Shown: positions 45,540-55,622, counted from the first letter of the stretch. The stretch is DNA of 64,000 bases from Agapetus fuscipes (GCA_951799405.1 OX637343.1:7378001-7442000); one strand, 5' to 3'. Program-made: numbers and translations. The notes: generated from the sequence alone by a model not told the origin.

Positions 45540-45890
45540 AAGACCACTATGGGCAACCCTGTCCTTAGTTTTGTTCTTTATTTTGTGCCTCTACAGTGAA
45601 TGCGGCACTGGTGCCGTCTGCTGCTACGGATGCGCTCTGCATCAAGTATTAAATGAAGAGCGGCTGACTACCTGCTGAAAGTTAACAAGTTCCATTCCCC
45701 AAATTAAACGTTCACTCCTTTCCCATTCATTTATTGTATTATGAGGTTTACGTAGCTGCCATTAAAAGTTAACAAAGAGAGAATTAACATCATTCTGTAA
45801 TTATAACTGTAATTCTATCGACATTATGTAGGGGGTGGCCAAAGCCTTTGCATAGTTGCTACCATGTCTTCTTATCCATAATAATAATAA
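45540..45890. other. No gene seen
   Basis: Nothing recognised except a short RTE-B-like end (GGGGGTGGCCAAAGCCTTTGC, minus orientation) near 45830-45855. Confidence 0.35.
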
Positions 45891-45894
45891 TATT

Positions 45895-46165
45895 ACTTAT
45901 TAGAATAATTTATTTGGTGAGCGCTGTTTTTGTGTGATTCAGAACTCAAGAGGCATCTGCAAGCTTGATCGTCACTACAAAAAGCGTCAATTTACAAGCA
46001 AGATCCAGTAAGGTTGGATGGACCTTTGGTGAACATTTTGTTTAATCCAGCAAAGAGCAAAAAATTATAAATATAAAGGTCTCTACACATATTTTTGTCC
46101 TTCGCTGGGATTTGAGCCCACAACCTTCCATTTATGAGTACAAAGTATTCCCACTAGACTACGGA
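45895..46165 (-). repeat. T2 tRNA-SINE, diverged
   Basis: Full-length minus copy, from the TTTATTTGGTGAGCGCTG end to a head at 46140-46165 with a decayed B box. Confidence 0.65.
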
Positions 46166-46189
46166 TCAATCTATGCATATATTTTTCAA

Positions 46190-46370
46190 TTAATTCATAT
46201 CCATCACATTTTTGATGCCATTCCTTTTTTAGCATTCACTCTTTAATGTGTAATGTTATATTCCATTCGCTCACAATTCTTTCTTTCTGAATCAGGCATA
46301 ATTTTCTCCATGTATACATTCTTCGTCAATCTTCCATCATCCATTCTTTCTGTAAGTAGGTCATTATACA
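46190..46370 (-). pseudogene. RTE-B LINE C-terminal fragment
   Basis: Minus strand: ERMDDGRLTKNVYMEK, then a decayed DQI region and KECWHQKCDGYELIE-like sequence. No open frame. Confidence 0.5.
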
Positions 46371-46559
46371 ATTGTTTATTTTTGGGTTTAGAGGCCGAAA
46401 AATTATTTGAACAAGTTTCAGATCTTGTTCTTCTTTTTCCTTAGCTTTTTCCAATCCACTCCTGAATAAAGATCCGATCTTCTACATGACTAAGATCTTC
46501 TACAGATCTAATTCATCCAAAATGGTATCTTCAGTTTTATTTAGATATATTTTTTAGAT

Positions 46560-47010
46560 ATATTTTTCTTCATCTTGTGCTTCTTAAACGAAGATTTGCG
46601 ATCATCATATCGATTTGCACCTTTGATACTTCGACATGAAAGAGTGATCTTGTGCTTTTCAAACCACTGTCTCAGGTTCTTCAATCAAGATGTTCTCCTT
46701 TAACCCGGAGCTCGTTTTGCCTCAATTCTTCCTTTTATGATGAGACGCAAGAGTAAATACTTCTCATTTCTCATTGTGTGACCGAACTCATCAAGTTTTT
46801 AACTTTTGCATCAGGAGTTCAGCTCTGGTATTCATGCGGGAAAAACCTCGGCATTTGTGACTCGATCCATCCAGGAAACCTTCAACATCCGACGGTAGAC
46901 CCACATTTCAAAGGCAGTGATTCTGTTCTCGAGGCACTGTGTAAGTGGCCACCCTTCCATGCCATAGAGTACAATCGGAAAGATGTAGCATCTCACCATA
47001 CGCAGACGTG
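46560..47010 (-). pseudogene. RTE-E LINE C-terminal fragment
   Basis: Minus strand, reading from 47010: RLRMVRCYIFPIVLYGME, ENRITAFEMWVYRRMLKVS, WMDRV, then after stops LQKLKT and an NEKYLLL-like region. It is the C-terminal part of an RTE reverse transcriptase, and the reference for the broken copy at 6180-7540. Confidence 0.65.
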
Positions 47011-47019
47011 ACTCTTAAA

Positions 47020-47340
47020 TGTTCTGTCAATATTTTTATTTTTATGAAAGCTATTCTTGCTCGTTCTATTCGAGTGCTATTAGTTACGTCCGTTTATAGA
47101 AGAAAAACCTTTGAAAAGAAATTTCAATTTAACCCATTCGCATTCTTTCACCTTTTTCATTCCATTAAGAATGAAGCAGCGCCTGTGCAAACGGCAGCTC
47201 CGCGATATGCGCTCGAGGCACTGTACTATCACATCTCTCCGCTATGAATTAATTGAAATAAAAGATTCGCTATTTCATTCTTAAGCCTAGCTTAGACGGG
47301 GCGAGTACAGAGAAGTGAGTGATCTGTAATCTATAATCTA
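47020..47340. other. No gene seen
   Basis: Short open frames only; not recognised. Confidence 0.35.
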
Positions 47341-47349
47341 AGTAAAAAA

Positions 47350-47945
47350 ATGAAAAACTGACGAAGAAAGTATATGTTGCAAGAATAGATGGATGTCGTG
47401 GTAGAGGAAGACCGAGAAAGGTATGGATAGACCAAATTTCCGAAATTCATATCCAGAGTATCGAATATCCAGAGTCATAATAAAAGGAGAGTCTGTATGA
47501 AGAAGGTTATGACTCTGGAGGAAATGACAGAAGTGTGTAAGGACAGAAAGAAATGGCGGTTAATCTGTGATGATGGCGGCTAGGGTTTTAGAATTAAAAT
47601 TTGTTTTCTGTTCGTTTTTGATGTCCATACATGTTATAATTTGTTGAATTTAAAAATGTAATTTGTTGTGTATGTTACTTGACTTATAGGTTGGTATGCG
47701 GCTGACCACCCATGCTGTAGAAAATGGTTTACTTTGCCAATGTCACCCCTGTTTCAGGGAAGGTCGGCAGGAGTTGCAGGGTGTATGTTCATTTGAGATT
47801 CGGGTTTTTATATTGTAGGACTACATGCGGTATGTTTAAGCGCAAACTTAAACATGTCTGTTTGGTGAAAATGCATATAATGTGAATCTCTAATGTTACT
47901 TATATTTTGCAACTTACATTAGATTAGATCAGATAAGTAGCATAC
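47350..47945 (+). pseudogene. RTE-A LINE 3' fragment ending in tail-A
   Basis: Plus strand: KKVYVARIDGCRGRGRPRKV, WIDQIS, then the KKVMTLEEMTEVCKDRKKWR end at 47495-47560. About 100 bp of AT-rich sequence precedes a full tail-A copy (47672-47945) that ends TTAGATTAGATCAGATAAG. The best-kept example of the arrangement. Confidence 0.7.
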
Positions 47946-48094
47946 ATACATTTACATTTAAAATTCATAATAAATGCATGCCCACAAGGAGACAATAAAT
48001 GTAAGTCGTCGCTAACAAATGCTGCATGCGCAATCATACGAAAAGTGGAAACGATCCTAATGAAGCGAGTGCGTGGGTAAAGGCAAAACATGGA

Positions 48095-48415
48095 AGCTCA
48101 CGCATACACTTACCTACTTATGCATTGATTCTGGACCCGTTTGACCGCTCTTGTAGTCTGCACGACAGGGATCCCTCACAACTGAGCGCAACCTAAGGGA
48201 TCCTCTAGGGATAATAAAAAATGAGATCTCTCGCATACACCTACCTACTAATGCATTAGTACTGGACCGGTGTGAGCGATCTTGCAGTCTGGGTAGACAG
48301 GGAAACCTCGTAACTGAGCGCAACGCAAAGGAAGCTCTAGGAATAATAAAAAAAATAGATCTCTCGCACACACGTACCTACTAATGCACTAGTACTGGGC
48401 CAGTGTGAACGCTCT
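48095..48415. repeat. ~122-bp tandem repeat, 2.7 units
   Basis: Units share ACCTACTAATGCATTAGTAC, the CTTGTAGTCTG / CTTGCAGTCTG word, ACTGAGCGCAAC and TAGGGATAATAAAAAA. An 85-residue minus frame spans two units and is itself repetitive. Confidence 0.7.
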
Positions 48416-48699
48416 TTAAATCAGCTTTTAAATTTGCATTTTGAAATAATTTTTGCATTGATTTTAATTGAAAAATGTGCCTGAGCAGAGAAAGGACAAA
48501 CGAACAAAGAAGCAAAGCAGTATATTAATATTTTTCTTCATTTTCCAGTACATTTAAGCATGACTGCATTATCGTTTCAAATACTAAAATCACCGCCTAA
48601 AGCCGTTCGAGATTTGAAACAATATGACAAATACATCAAATATAATAATATATACAGAATCTAAGTTGCAAAGATATATTCACATTAAAAATCAATCGA

Positions 48700-48957
48700 A
48701 TTGAGGTTAGATTTACGGTCGTTAGGTTTGTTTGTAAAATTATTAAAAATAAAATACAAAACCGAATATTTATACGAACCGTTAGTTAAACAAAGTTATT
48801 CTTCATACTGTTCATCCAATTCATCCTTTCCCTTCGCCGAACAAAGATATGTCTCCTGGTGATGTTGATTAAGAAGCCAATGAGACGTCGAGAATACTGA
48901 AATTCTCTAATTAAAGGTTCGTATAAATATCCGGGTATTTATTTTATTTTAAATAAT
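48700..48957. mobile_element. Foldback element, diverged
   Basis: Arms related by inversion (TTTGTAAAATTATT outside, TATTTATACGAACC inside). The layout matches 49283-49590, including GACGTCGAGAATA at 48884-48896, but it is older. Confidence 0.6.
48851..48896 (+). ncRNA. Hammerhead-like motif, degenerate
   Basis: GTCTC, CTGGTGA, hairpin region, GAGACGTC, GAGAATA. Both core strands carry changes (CTGGTGA for CTGAAGA, GAGA for GAAA). Confidence 0.25.
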
Positions 48958-49282
48958 TTTACAAATATTTTATGCATGCCCTCAAATAGGCACGTGTAAA
49001 TTCGCGCTTACAAATGCTGCATGTGTGCTTAAAAATTGAAATCCACACTTCAAATGAACATACACCCTGCATTTTTTGCCGACCTTCTCTGCAACAGGGG
49101 TGACATTGGTAAAGTGAACCATTTTTTACAATATGGATGGTCAGCTTCATACTAACCTATAAATCAAGGAATAACCAACCTTTAAGTCATGGGTTGAAAA
49201 AAAGTCCACCGAAAAGGTGTTGCAGAAAGTAGAAGAAAGAAGATAAGTCACATTGTGAAGAGGAAACTAGATTAGACATAAC

Positions 49283-49590
49283 AAATTCAAAACTTAATTT
49301 TAATCGGATATTTAACGAACCATTTAAAGAGAACTTACATCGTTCTCGACGTTTCGTCAGCGACGTAGCCGACGTCTTCAGGAGAACATCGTCTCTGCAC
49401 GACGACTGAGGATGAACTCAGTTCATACTATACGGCTACGTCGCTGACGAAACGTCGAGAATGATGTAAGTTCTCTCTAAACGGTTCGTTAAATATCCGA
49501 TTTAAATTAAGTTTTGAAATTGTTCAGTTTTAAAAATGAATATAATTGTCAAAATGTCAAACGACCGTAATTCTAACTTAAACCTAACTG
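49283..49590. mobile_element. Foldback (Penelope-like end?) element
   Basis: 308 bp flanked by the 8-bp duplication GACATAAC (49275-49282 and 49591-49598). The arms pair from CAAAACTTAATTTTAATCGG inwards. The right arm extends further than the left, to a CTTAAACCTAACTG end, so the left is truncated. Closely related to 6598-6911. Confidence 0.75.
49342..49387 (-). ncRNA. Hammerhead-like ribozyme motif, best copy
   Basis: Minus strand, in order: GTTCTC, CTGAAGA, C, GTCGGC-TACGTC-GCTGAC, GAAA, CGTC, GAGAAC. GTTCTC pairs perfectly with GAGAAC (stem I, 6 bp) and GTCGGC with GCTGAC (stem II, 6 bp with one G-U). CTGANGA and GAAA are the hammerhead core strands and GTC is the classic cleavage triplet. 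Stem III would be minimal, as in Penelope-like retroelement hammerheads. One extra nucleotide after CTGAAGA departs from the canonical core, so activity is uncertain. Confidence 0.5.
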
Positions 49591-49735
49591 GACATAACAC
49601 TTTTCTTAGCAGCATATTTGAGGGAAAAATCTTCGGAAGACGAACAGGAGGTCACTCAAGAACTTCATACTTCCAGGATTTGAAGCGGCTCATGGATGTC
49701 TCCTTCTAATAATAGCAAGAGGATGGCAACCAGGG

Positions 49736-49899
49736 CTGGAAGTCTCATCACTACGGTAATTCTTACCTACCGAATATCGGTAATATTTGTATGACGACCT
49801 GTCAATCCAAGATGGCCCCAAGTGAACAGCTAATTAGTCTACGTACAAATATTACCGATATTCGGTAGGGAAGAATTACCGTGTTGATGAAACTTCCAG
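49736..49899. mobile_element. Short TIR MITE, intact copy
   Basis: 164 bp, almost entirely two inverted arms: CTGGAAGTCTCATCACTACG through the TATCGGTAATATTTGTA segment, and its complement. Same family as 6476-6965. Confidence 0.8.
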
Positions 49900-50320
49900 C
49901 CGGTGTCATTCACACAAAAATAGCACATAGCAAAAAAAATATCCGAATACTAATTTACTATTTTGGCAATTGGTTTGACATACAATTTAAAAGTACCGTC
50001 TTTATACTAGAAATCGTTAAAAAAAACATATGCGCAAATTTAAAGAAGATATTTACAAATCGTGACGTGGAGAAAGACAAATTATTCAACATTTGGTCAC
50101 AGGAATACATACACACAACGTCATAAGGAATCATGTCACTTCTACGGCAATGAGAAACGAAGTGAAAGGCGTAGAGGCGTAGACAAAACCTGGCTTTTGA
50201 TGGCGCTGGATATGACTTTGACAAAACGTTGAGAAATTTGATCTTTGCTACCTCAAAGATCGCAAAATCTTTTTTTGCAATCCGCAAAAGCTTGGTACTG
50301 AATTCCGAAATTCAGTCATC
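49900..50320. other. No gene seen
   Basis: Two overlapping frames (81 and 109 residues) in opposite strands, neither recognised. Confidence 0.35.
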
Positions 50321-50324
50321 CTAT

Positions 50325-50575
50325 ACTGATAGGTTGGTATGCTGACCACCCATACTGTAAAAAATGGTTCACTTTGCCAATGTCACCCCTGCTTCAGGGA
50401 AGGTCGGCAAGAGTTGCAGGGCTTATGTTCATTTGAGATTGGGTTTTTTATATTGTAGGTCCACATGCGGCATGTGTAAGCGCGAAATTATGCATGTCTG
50501 CTTGTGGGAATGCATTTAATATGAATCTCAAATGATACATATCTTTGCAGCTTAGATTTAGATTTAGATTTTTAG
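50325..50575 (+). repeat. Tail-A copy, full
   Basis: ACTGATAGGTTGGTATG to three TTAGAT(TT) units at 50550-50572; the tail has a 6-bp instead of 5-bp period. Confidence 0.75.
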
Positions 50576-50849
50576 ACTCTGATCACCCTTTTACTATAAA
50601 TCTTCCGCCCTTTCTTATCACCTAAGTAGGTATCTTGGATCACTTGAGTTAAGTTGGATCACTTAACTAAGTGATGTGGAGTGATCACTGCCGATAGAAT
50701 ACTCATTACTGTTCCTTGACAGATTTCACTCATCACTCACTCGTGGCTCTAACGTTAAGCGACACCATTTTTCTTCACGTTTCTGCACATAATTGAGGCT
50801 CTACTTTACAGCAATACCGGTTTTCTGTGCTGAAAAGATTTTGGTCCGG

Positions 50850-51060
50850 TGGTATAGGCGATAGCTTAGTTTGTTAGAGTGCTTGTATTCCAAGCTTGGA
50901 TTCGTTTTCTACCAAGAATGTCATAAATGGTCTCCCGTTTTTTTTGCAAACTCAAATTACAATACCAGTGAAGTTCACTCAGTCTTCATAAGAAATGAGA
51001 ACTTGTCAAGTCTGGAGCTGGGAAACCCCCACTTTAACTAGAGTAGTTGATGAACTTTCA
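50850..51060 (+). repeat. T1 tRNA-SINE
   Basis: GGCGATAGCTTAGTTTGTTAG A-box region, GGATTCGTTTTCTACC decayed B box, then the TCACTCAGTCTTCATAAGAA and GGAGCTGGGAAACCC segments. Confidence 0.6.
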
Positions 51061-51089
51061 CGTTTCATTGTCATCACTTCACTTTAAGG

Positions 51090-51124
51090 CTGAAGAAGCT
51101 CATCGCAGACATGAGCGAAACGTC
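51090..51124 (+). ncRNA. Hammerhead-like motif
   Basis: CTGAAGA, A, hairpin GCTCAT/ATGAGC (6 bp, loop CGCAGAC), GAAA, CGTC. Stem II is perfect but the flanks do not form a good stem I. Confidence 0.4.
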
Positions 51125-51164
51125 TGGAAGCTCCAGTCATTACATATCCCGGAAGACAGATGAT

Positions 51165-51440
51165 GATGATGAGTTGATGATTTCTTTATAGCGCCGTTTC
51201 GTGATGTATTCACTCCAAGGGCGCTGGTGCAAACGATGCCAGAAATTTGCTTGTCTTCAGTGCATTCCGGAACTTTCCATGGTCCTCTAGCTCTCTCACA
51301 TGATGTGGCAGGTGGTTCCAGGCCAGAGGGCCAGCAACTGTAAATGCACGCTCTCCAAACACTGTGTTAACTCTTCTTATAGGTTCTTCAATCCTTGATT
51401 TGGCTCCAGTCTCAGCCGAGCGCAGTGTTAGGCTTTGACA
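51165..51440 (-). pseudogene. LINE reverse transcriptase C-terminal fragment
   Basis: The minus strand encodes RRVNTVFGERAFTVAGPLAW, NHLPHHVREL and FRNALKTSKFLASF, ending a CR1/L2-group reverse transcriptase. It has no catalytic part. Confidence 0.6.
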
Positions 51441-51534
51441 GCTCTCCAGTATGATTGTGCACTTGTCTGCTCGTAAGCATGCATTAAATATTTACTTTGT
51501 ATTTCTATATACCGATTATATACCTTTCTGTAAC

Positions 51535-51605
51535 TGTAACTGTAACTCTGTCGCCATTCCGCTATGGGTGGCCAGAGCCTCTGCAGAGCTGCCTCTACCT
51601 TTGCC
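51535..51605 (-). mobile_element. RTE-B 3' end with hexanucleotide tail
   Basis: CTGTAACTGTAACTGTAACT (TTACAG repeats on the minus strand) then CTCTGTCGCCATTCCGC and the GGCCAGAGCCTCTGCAGAG segment. Truncated after about 70 bp. Confidence 0.7.
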
Positions 51606-51639
51606 ACTTAGATTTTAGATACATAGCATAGATTAGAAA

Positions 51640-51870
51640 GATCAATCTGTAGTCTAGTGCCTAGTGGTTAACACTTTGTACTTTTTGCTCTTTGATGGGC
51701 AGAAAAATAATCTGCCTTTACCAAAGACCGGTCACCAGACTTACACCAAACAGATCATGCTTGAGAATTGGCGCTTTCTGTGCCGACGATCTAGCTCTTA
51801 GATGGCTCTTGAGGTTTGATTCACACCAAAACAGCGCTCGCAAAATAAATCTGTCTTGTATTATTATCCA
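51640..51870 (+). repeat. T2 tRNA-SINE
   Basis: Starts in the decayed head (CAATCTGTAGTCTAGTG) and lacks a B box; ends GATTCACACCAAAACAGCGC and a TTATTA tail. Confidence 0.6.
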
Positions 51871-51877
51871 TTATTAT

Positions 51878-52410
51878 TCCTTGACTTATAGGTTGGTATG
51901 TGGCTGACCACCCATGCTGTGAAAATGGTTCACTTTGCCAATGTCACCCCTGTCTCAGGGAAAGACGGCAAGAGTTGCAGGGTGTATGTCCATTTGAGAT
52001 ATGGTTTTTATGTTGTAGGTTCACATGAGGCATGTGCAAGCGCGAACTTGTATGTGTCTGGTTGTGAGAATGAATGTAATATGAATCTCCAATGTAACAT
52101 ATCTTTGCAACTTAGATTAGATTAGATTAGATTATATATGCCTTAACTTATAGGTTGGTATGAAGCTGACCACCCATACTGTAAAAAAATGTTTCACTTT
52201 GCCAATGTCACCCCTGTTTCAGGGAAAGTTCGCAAGAGTTGCAGGGCTTATGTTTCATTGAGATTGGGTTTTTATAATGTAGGTCCACATGCGGCATGTG
52301 TTAGCGCGAAATTATACATGTCTGCTTGTGGGAATGCGTTTATCTTAAATGATATATACATATACTAGTATACATATATATTTGCAGCTTAGATTTAGAT
52401 TTAGACATAT
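51878..52410 (+). repeat. Two tail-A copies in tandem
   Basis: First copy 51878-52133, with the tail GATTAGATTAGATTAGATT; second copy 52140-52410, with a (TTAGAT)n-type tail. The two tails have different periods, so they belong to two subtypes. Confidence 0.75.
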
Positions 52411-52430
52411 GCGTGGTGCGTTGAGGTGGG

Positions 52431-52853
52431 TCACAACACCGGAAAACGCAAAAAAAAACAGTGAAAAAAAAAACATAAGTACAATATTTTTATGTAGGTA
52501 CCCATGGGTTCTAGTTCTTTGAATAATAGTTTACAGCTAACTTGAAAATTTAACTTAAGGATTGTATCGGAAAGGCAACTGAATATTCTTTTTAACACCA
52601 AGCCTGTGTTTTTCTTTGCTTTCTTTTTAAAACGACAATTAACTGTTCTTCCTTCTGTTTTTTTTCTTGTATTCTCCTTCCATTGTCTCCGAGCGCCGTT
52701 GTCCCCAGAGCGGACGTTGTTCCCGGATATTGGCTTGTTCTTTAAGCTCTGTGCCAAAGCCGCGCCAGTCTGAGTGGAAAGCGACATGGACAAAGCCGCT
52801 GTAATGAGGTAGACATGTACAGAACCGCGTGGTGTATCGGATGCAGAATTCAT
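52431..52853 (-). CDS. Unrecognised 140-residue open frame
   Basis: An open minus frame with a lysine/arginine-rich middle and a hydrophobic, phenylalanine-rich C-terminus derived from A/T-rich DNA. It has no similarity elsewhere in the window and no family recognised. Might be an exon or a piece of an uncharacterised element; more probably chance. Confidence 0.15.
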   Translation of the reverse strand: MNSASDTPRGSVHVYLITAALSMSLSTQTGAALAQSLKNKPISGNNVRSGDNGARRQWKENTRKKTEGRTVNCRFKKKAKKNTGLVLKRIFSCLSDTILKLNFQVSCKLLFKELEPMGTYIKILYLCFFFHCFFLRFPVL

Positions 52854-52859
52854 TGCTTA

Positions 52860-53200
52860 TTATTGTTCTGATTTTACTTGGGTTCTTTTTAATTAAACTG
52901 TGATTTATTTACTTAACAGGATTTATTTTGCACAATATACGGTTACACAGTACTGCTCTAAGTCTATCGACTTCGCGTCACAATGTTTCAAGCGTCTCTG
53001 ACTCTCCAAACCATTGTGGCTCGTATGTATATAAAGGTATGAAAGAGACGATTTTTGCATGTTCTAGATTATTCTGTATACTTCTATAATGTATTTTTTT
53101 AAACACTTCCAGATTGTTCTACACACACCATCGTGCTTAGGCGCACGTAGCTACATACATATACACACAAACTCATCGTAGCAATATCATTGACGAATAG
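52860..53200. other. No gene seen
   Basis: Unrecognised; a stretch at 52910-53110 with a TATATAAAGG word could be retroelement LTR sequence but nothing confirms it. Confidence 0.3.
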
Positions 53201-53205
53201 TAGAA

Positions 53206-53632
53206 ATGGTCAATGATAAAGCCAGGTGGATTTGCTGGTTAAAACGTCGTGGAGAAGAAACAAGAACGGTGGAATGGGTAAAGAAAGAATGTAAGTTGAA
53301 AGAGGATGTGAAAGTTAAGGTACAAAAGAATGTGATAATTTTTTTTGGGCATATGAAAAGAATGAATGATGATAGACTGACAAAGTATATAAACAGAGGA
53401 AGTGTGAAAGGAAAAAGAGGCAAGGGACGACCGAGAAAAGTATGGAGTGATCAGATTGAGGAGATTGTGAAAGAATAGGATATACAAAGTGAGCGTACAA
53501 GAAGAAAATGCATGAAAAAGGTGATGGATATGAATGAATTGAAAGAGGTATGTAAGTAAATGGAGGCAGCTCTGCAGAGGCTCTGGCCACCCCTAGTGGA
53601 ATAGTGATAGAGTCACAGTTACAGTATACTTG
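53206..53632 (+). pseudogene. RTE-B LINE 3' fragment
   Basis: A 90-residue open frame holds KVKVQKNVIIFFGHMKRMND, RLTKYINRG and GKRGKGRPRKVWSDQIEEI. After its stop the former frame continues with CMKKVMDMNELKEVCK up to 53557, then the GCTCTGCAGAGGCTCTGGCC end and AGTCACAGTTACAG tail. Only the region after the reverse-transcriptase palm remains. Confidence 0.7.
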
Positions 53633-53765
53633 CATACGTCTTTCAGTTCATTCATATCCATAACCTTTTTCATACATTCGCTTTGTATATTCCATCCATT
53701 CACAATTTCACCAATCTGATCCAACCATACTTTTCTCGGTCTTCCCTTTCCTATTTTTCCTGTGA
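53633..53765 (-). pseudogene. RTE-B LINE fragment, opposite orientation
   Basis: Minus strand: GKIGKGRPRKVWLDQIGEIV, NGWNIQSECMKKVMDMNELK. It abuts the plus copy tail-to-tail at 53632/53633 and lacks its own 3' end. Confidence 0.65.
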
Positions 53766-54149
53766 AAATAAATAGGTTACACACGCCACATTTTTACCTG
53801 TAAAAATAAATTGGTTACGCGCGCCATATGCGAACAACGCGGCAAGAAGTTGCACTGTACATGTACATCGTGGATCATCATATTTCTTCGACAATTTGTT
53901 GGGACGCTTTGAGCATGACAAGTACCCAGAAGCCTGTGATATGTGAGCGGCCCCATGACGTCACTACTGGTGCACATGTGGGTCTGAGAGCTTTGGGAGG
54001 ACGCGCGCTACGCGGGATTTGCATATCCCGGCCGGGGGCGTCATTTATCAAGAAGAACACACAAAAATGTGCGGATCTCAGGGATTTGTCAGACTAAGTG
54101 TGCAAGCGGGAGCTCGCTGAGGGTCTGTATATGTAAAATATAATGTAAG
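53766..54149. other. No gene; T1 SINE end fragments
   Basis: Two CCTGTGAAAATAAATAGGTT-like T1 pieces at 53758-53860; the remainder is unrecognised. Confidence 0.35.
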
Positions 54150-54157
54150 CTTATTAC

Positions 54158-55344
54158 TAGGGACTGGAAAATTTCGCGATCGCGATAAAACGAATTTATT
54201 CGCGAATTTTGATGTTTTTACGCGAATAACGCGAAATTTGAGGTTTTACGCAAATATCGCGAATTTTCGTACTTTTGGTAGAAATTGTGCGAAAAAGTTG
54301 TCATGTATCGCTTTTGCAACGCAACAATTTTGTTGGAAAGAAAAAAATCCTGCGAAAACCCTTTGAAAGGTGCAAAGCACAGAAAAATTGGTCGGTGTTA
54401 TAACCGAGAGGGCCAAGTGGGCTGATCTTTCAACGTTTAAACACGCTAGAACGCTAGACGCGGGGTTCGATCCCCGCCTAGGTTATTTGACCATAAATTT
54501 GACCCTGGTTCAACAGATGTAAGTGGGTAATTATAAATGAATAATTCATTAAAATAAACAATAATGAACTATTAATTAATGATATTAATACCTGTATCTG
54601 GCCAGGCAGAGTAGGTTGGTGAATTGCATTCCTATTCACAAATCTATTTTATTAAAAAAAATAATGATAAGCAGAACTGTCTTGGATCATCCAAGCAGAC
54701 TTGAATCGTGACATCAATGAAGGAAAATACTTCAAGGAGTGAAGCTGTTGCTGGATTAGCCAAGAGCACAACTTGAAGCTTTCATAAAAGCCAACATCCC
54801 TGGAAAAATTAGATAATCCTCATCTAGAGACTAAATGCACAAAAATTAAATATTTTAAAAGGAGATTTGGAGGGTATTCGGAGTGTCATTGAAATATTAA
54901 TACTTTTTTCAATCAATGGTGTTTTTTGTAAAAAAGGATTATTTAAAAAAAAATATACCTACATTTTTTTTAAGAAACTAAAATTAAAAAACATTGTTTT
55001 GTACCTACCACTTGAGTATTTTTTATTGCAAAAACGTTTTCGGTGGGTACTTCCACCATCTTCGGTTGCAGATACTCGTATTGATTCAGATTTTGTTTAT
55101 TCATTGTTTTTGAAGGTACATATTGTTGTTTATATAACAAATTGTAAATATTAGTAACATATTTTGTTTTGCAATTATATAAACCTTTATTTTGATCAAA
55201 TCAACCCTAAAAATTATACCGAATCTCCCCGTTTATCATGAAAAATAACGCGAATTTCCCTGTTTTTGATCAAAAATAACGCGAATTTCACAAAAAAATA
55301 ACGCGAATTTCCTAAAAAATAACACCACTATTTTCCAGTCCCTA
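54158..55344. mobile_element. hAT-like non-autonomous transposon
   Basis: 1,187 bp with inverted ends TAGGGACTGGAAAAT and an exact 8-bp duplication CTTATTAC (54150-54157 and 55345-55352), typical of hAT elements. Both sub-terminal regions carry repeated CGCGAAT/AACGCGAAT motifs: seven or more near the left (54170-54260) and three spaced ones near the right (55248-55310). A T3 SINE sits inside. No intact transposase; 54690-54830 might be decayed coding sequence. Confidence 0.8.
54396..54655 (+). repeat. T3 tRNA-SINE inside the hAT-like element
   Basis: A tRNA-like head (GGGCCAAGTGGGCTGATC, then GGGGTTCGATCCCCGCC as a near-perfect B box) is followed by ATTTGACCCTGGTTCAACAG and an A-rich end near 54650. 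The body matches 28305-28475. Confidence 0.6.
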
Positions 55345-55384
55345 CTTATTACTAACAGACATAACGACCAGTCTGTAGTATAGT

Positions 55385-55445
55385 AGCTGACGCCACGGGC
55401 TAGTAATCCGAAGGTCGTGGGCTCGATTTCCGGCGGGACATTTCA
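55385..55445 (+). repeat. T2-like tRNA-SINE head
   Basis: AGCTGACGCCACGGGCTAGT region and GTGGGCTCGATTTCCGGCGG; only the head remains, directly upstream of the LINE's A tail. Confidence 0.45.
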
Positions 55446-55622
55446 TTTTTAAAGTTATATTTTTTTTTTTTTTTTTTTTTAATATTTTCCTTTATTTTCT
55501 TAATATTTTTTTACAATACATACAATGTATTTAATTGTTCCCGCAAAACCGAGGCTTGTCTGCAGGTTACATTACCATATTTATAATATTGATTTCTTCT
55601 ATATGTTTCTTAAATATAATCC

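Larger units (their letters stand above)
48657..49175 (-). repeat. Tail-A copy split by a foldback element
   Basis: Tail-A minus runs 48657-48698 (ATCTAAGTTGCAAAGATAT) and continues at 48960-49175 (TTTTATGCATGCCC to CTAACCTATAAATCAAGGAA). The element between is listed separately. Confidence 0.7.

Noticed and set aside
52431..52853. 140-residue gene
   Set aside because: Listed only as a weak frame: no homologue recognised, and half of it is lysine and phenylalanine from A/T runs.
54420..54485. Possible tRNA gene with a strong B box
   Set aside because: It is the head of the T3 SINE inside the hAT-like element; the body matches 28305-28475.
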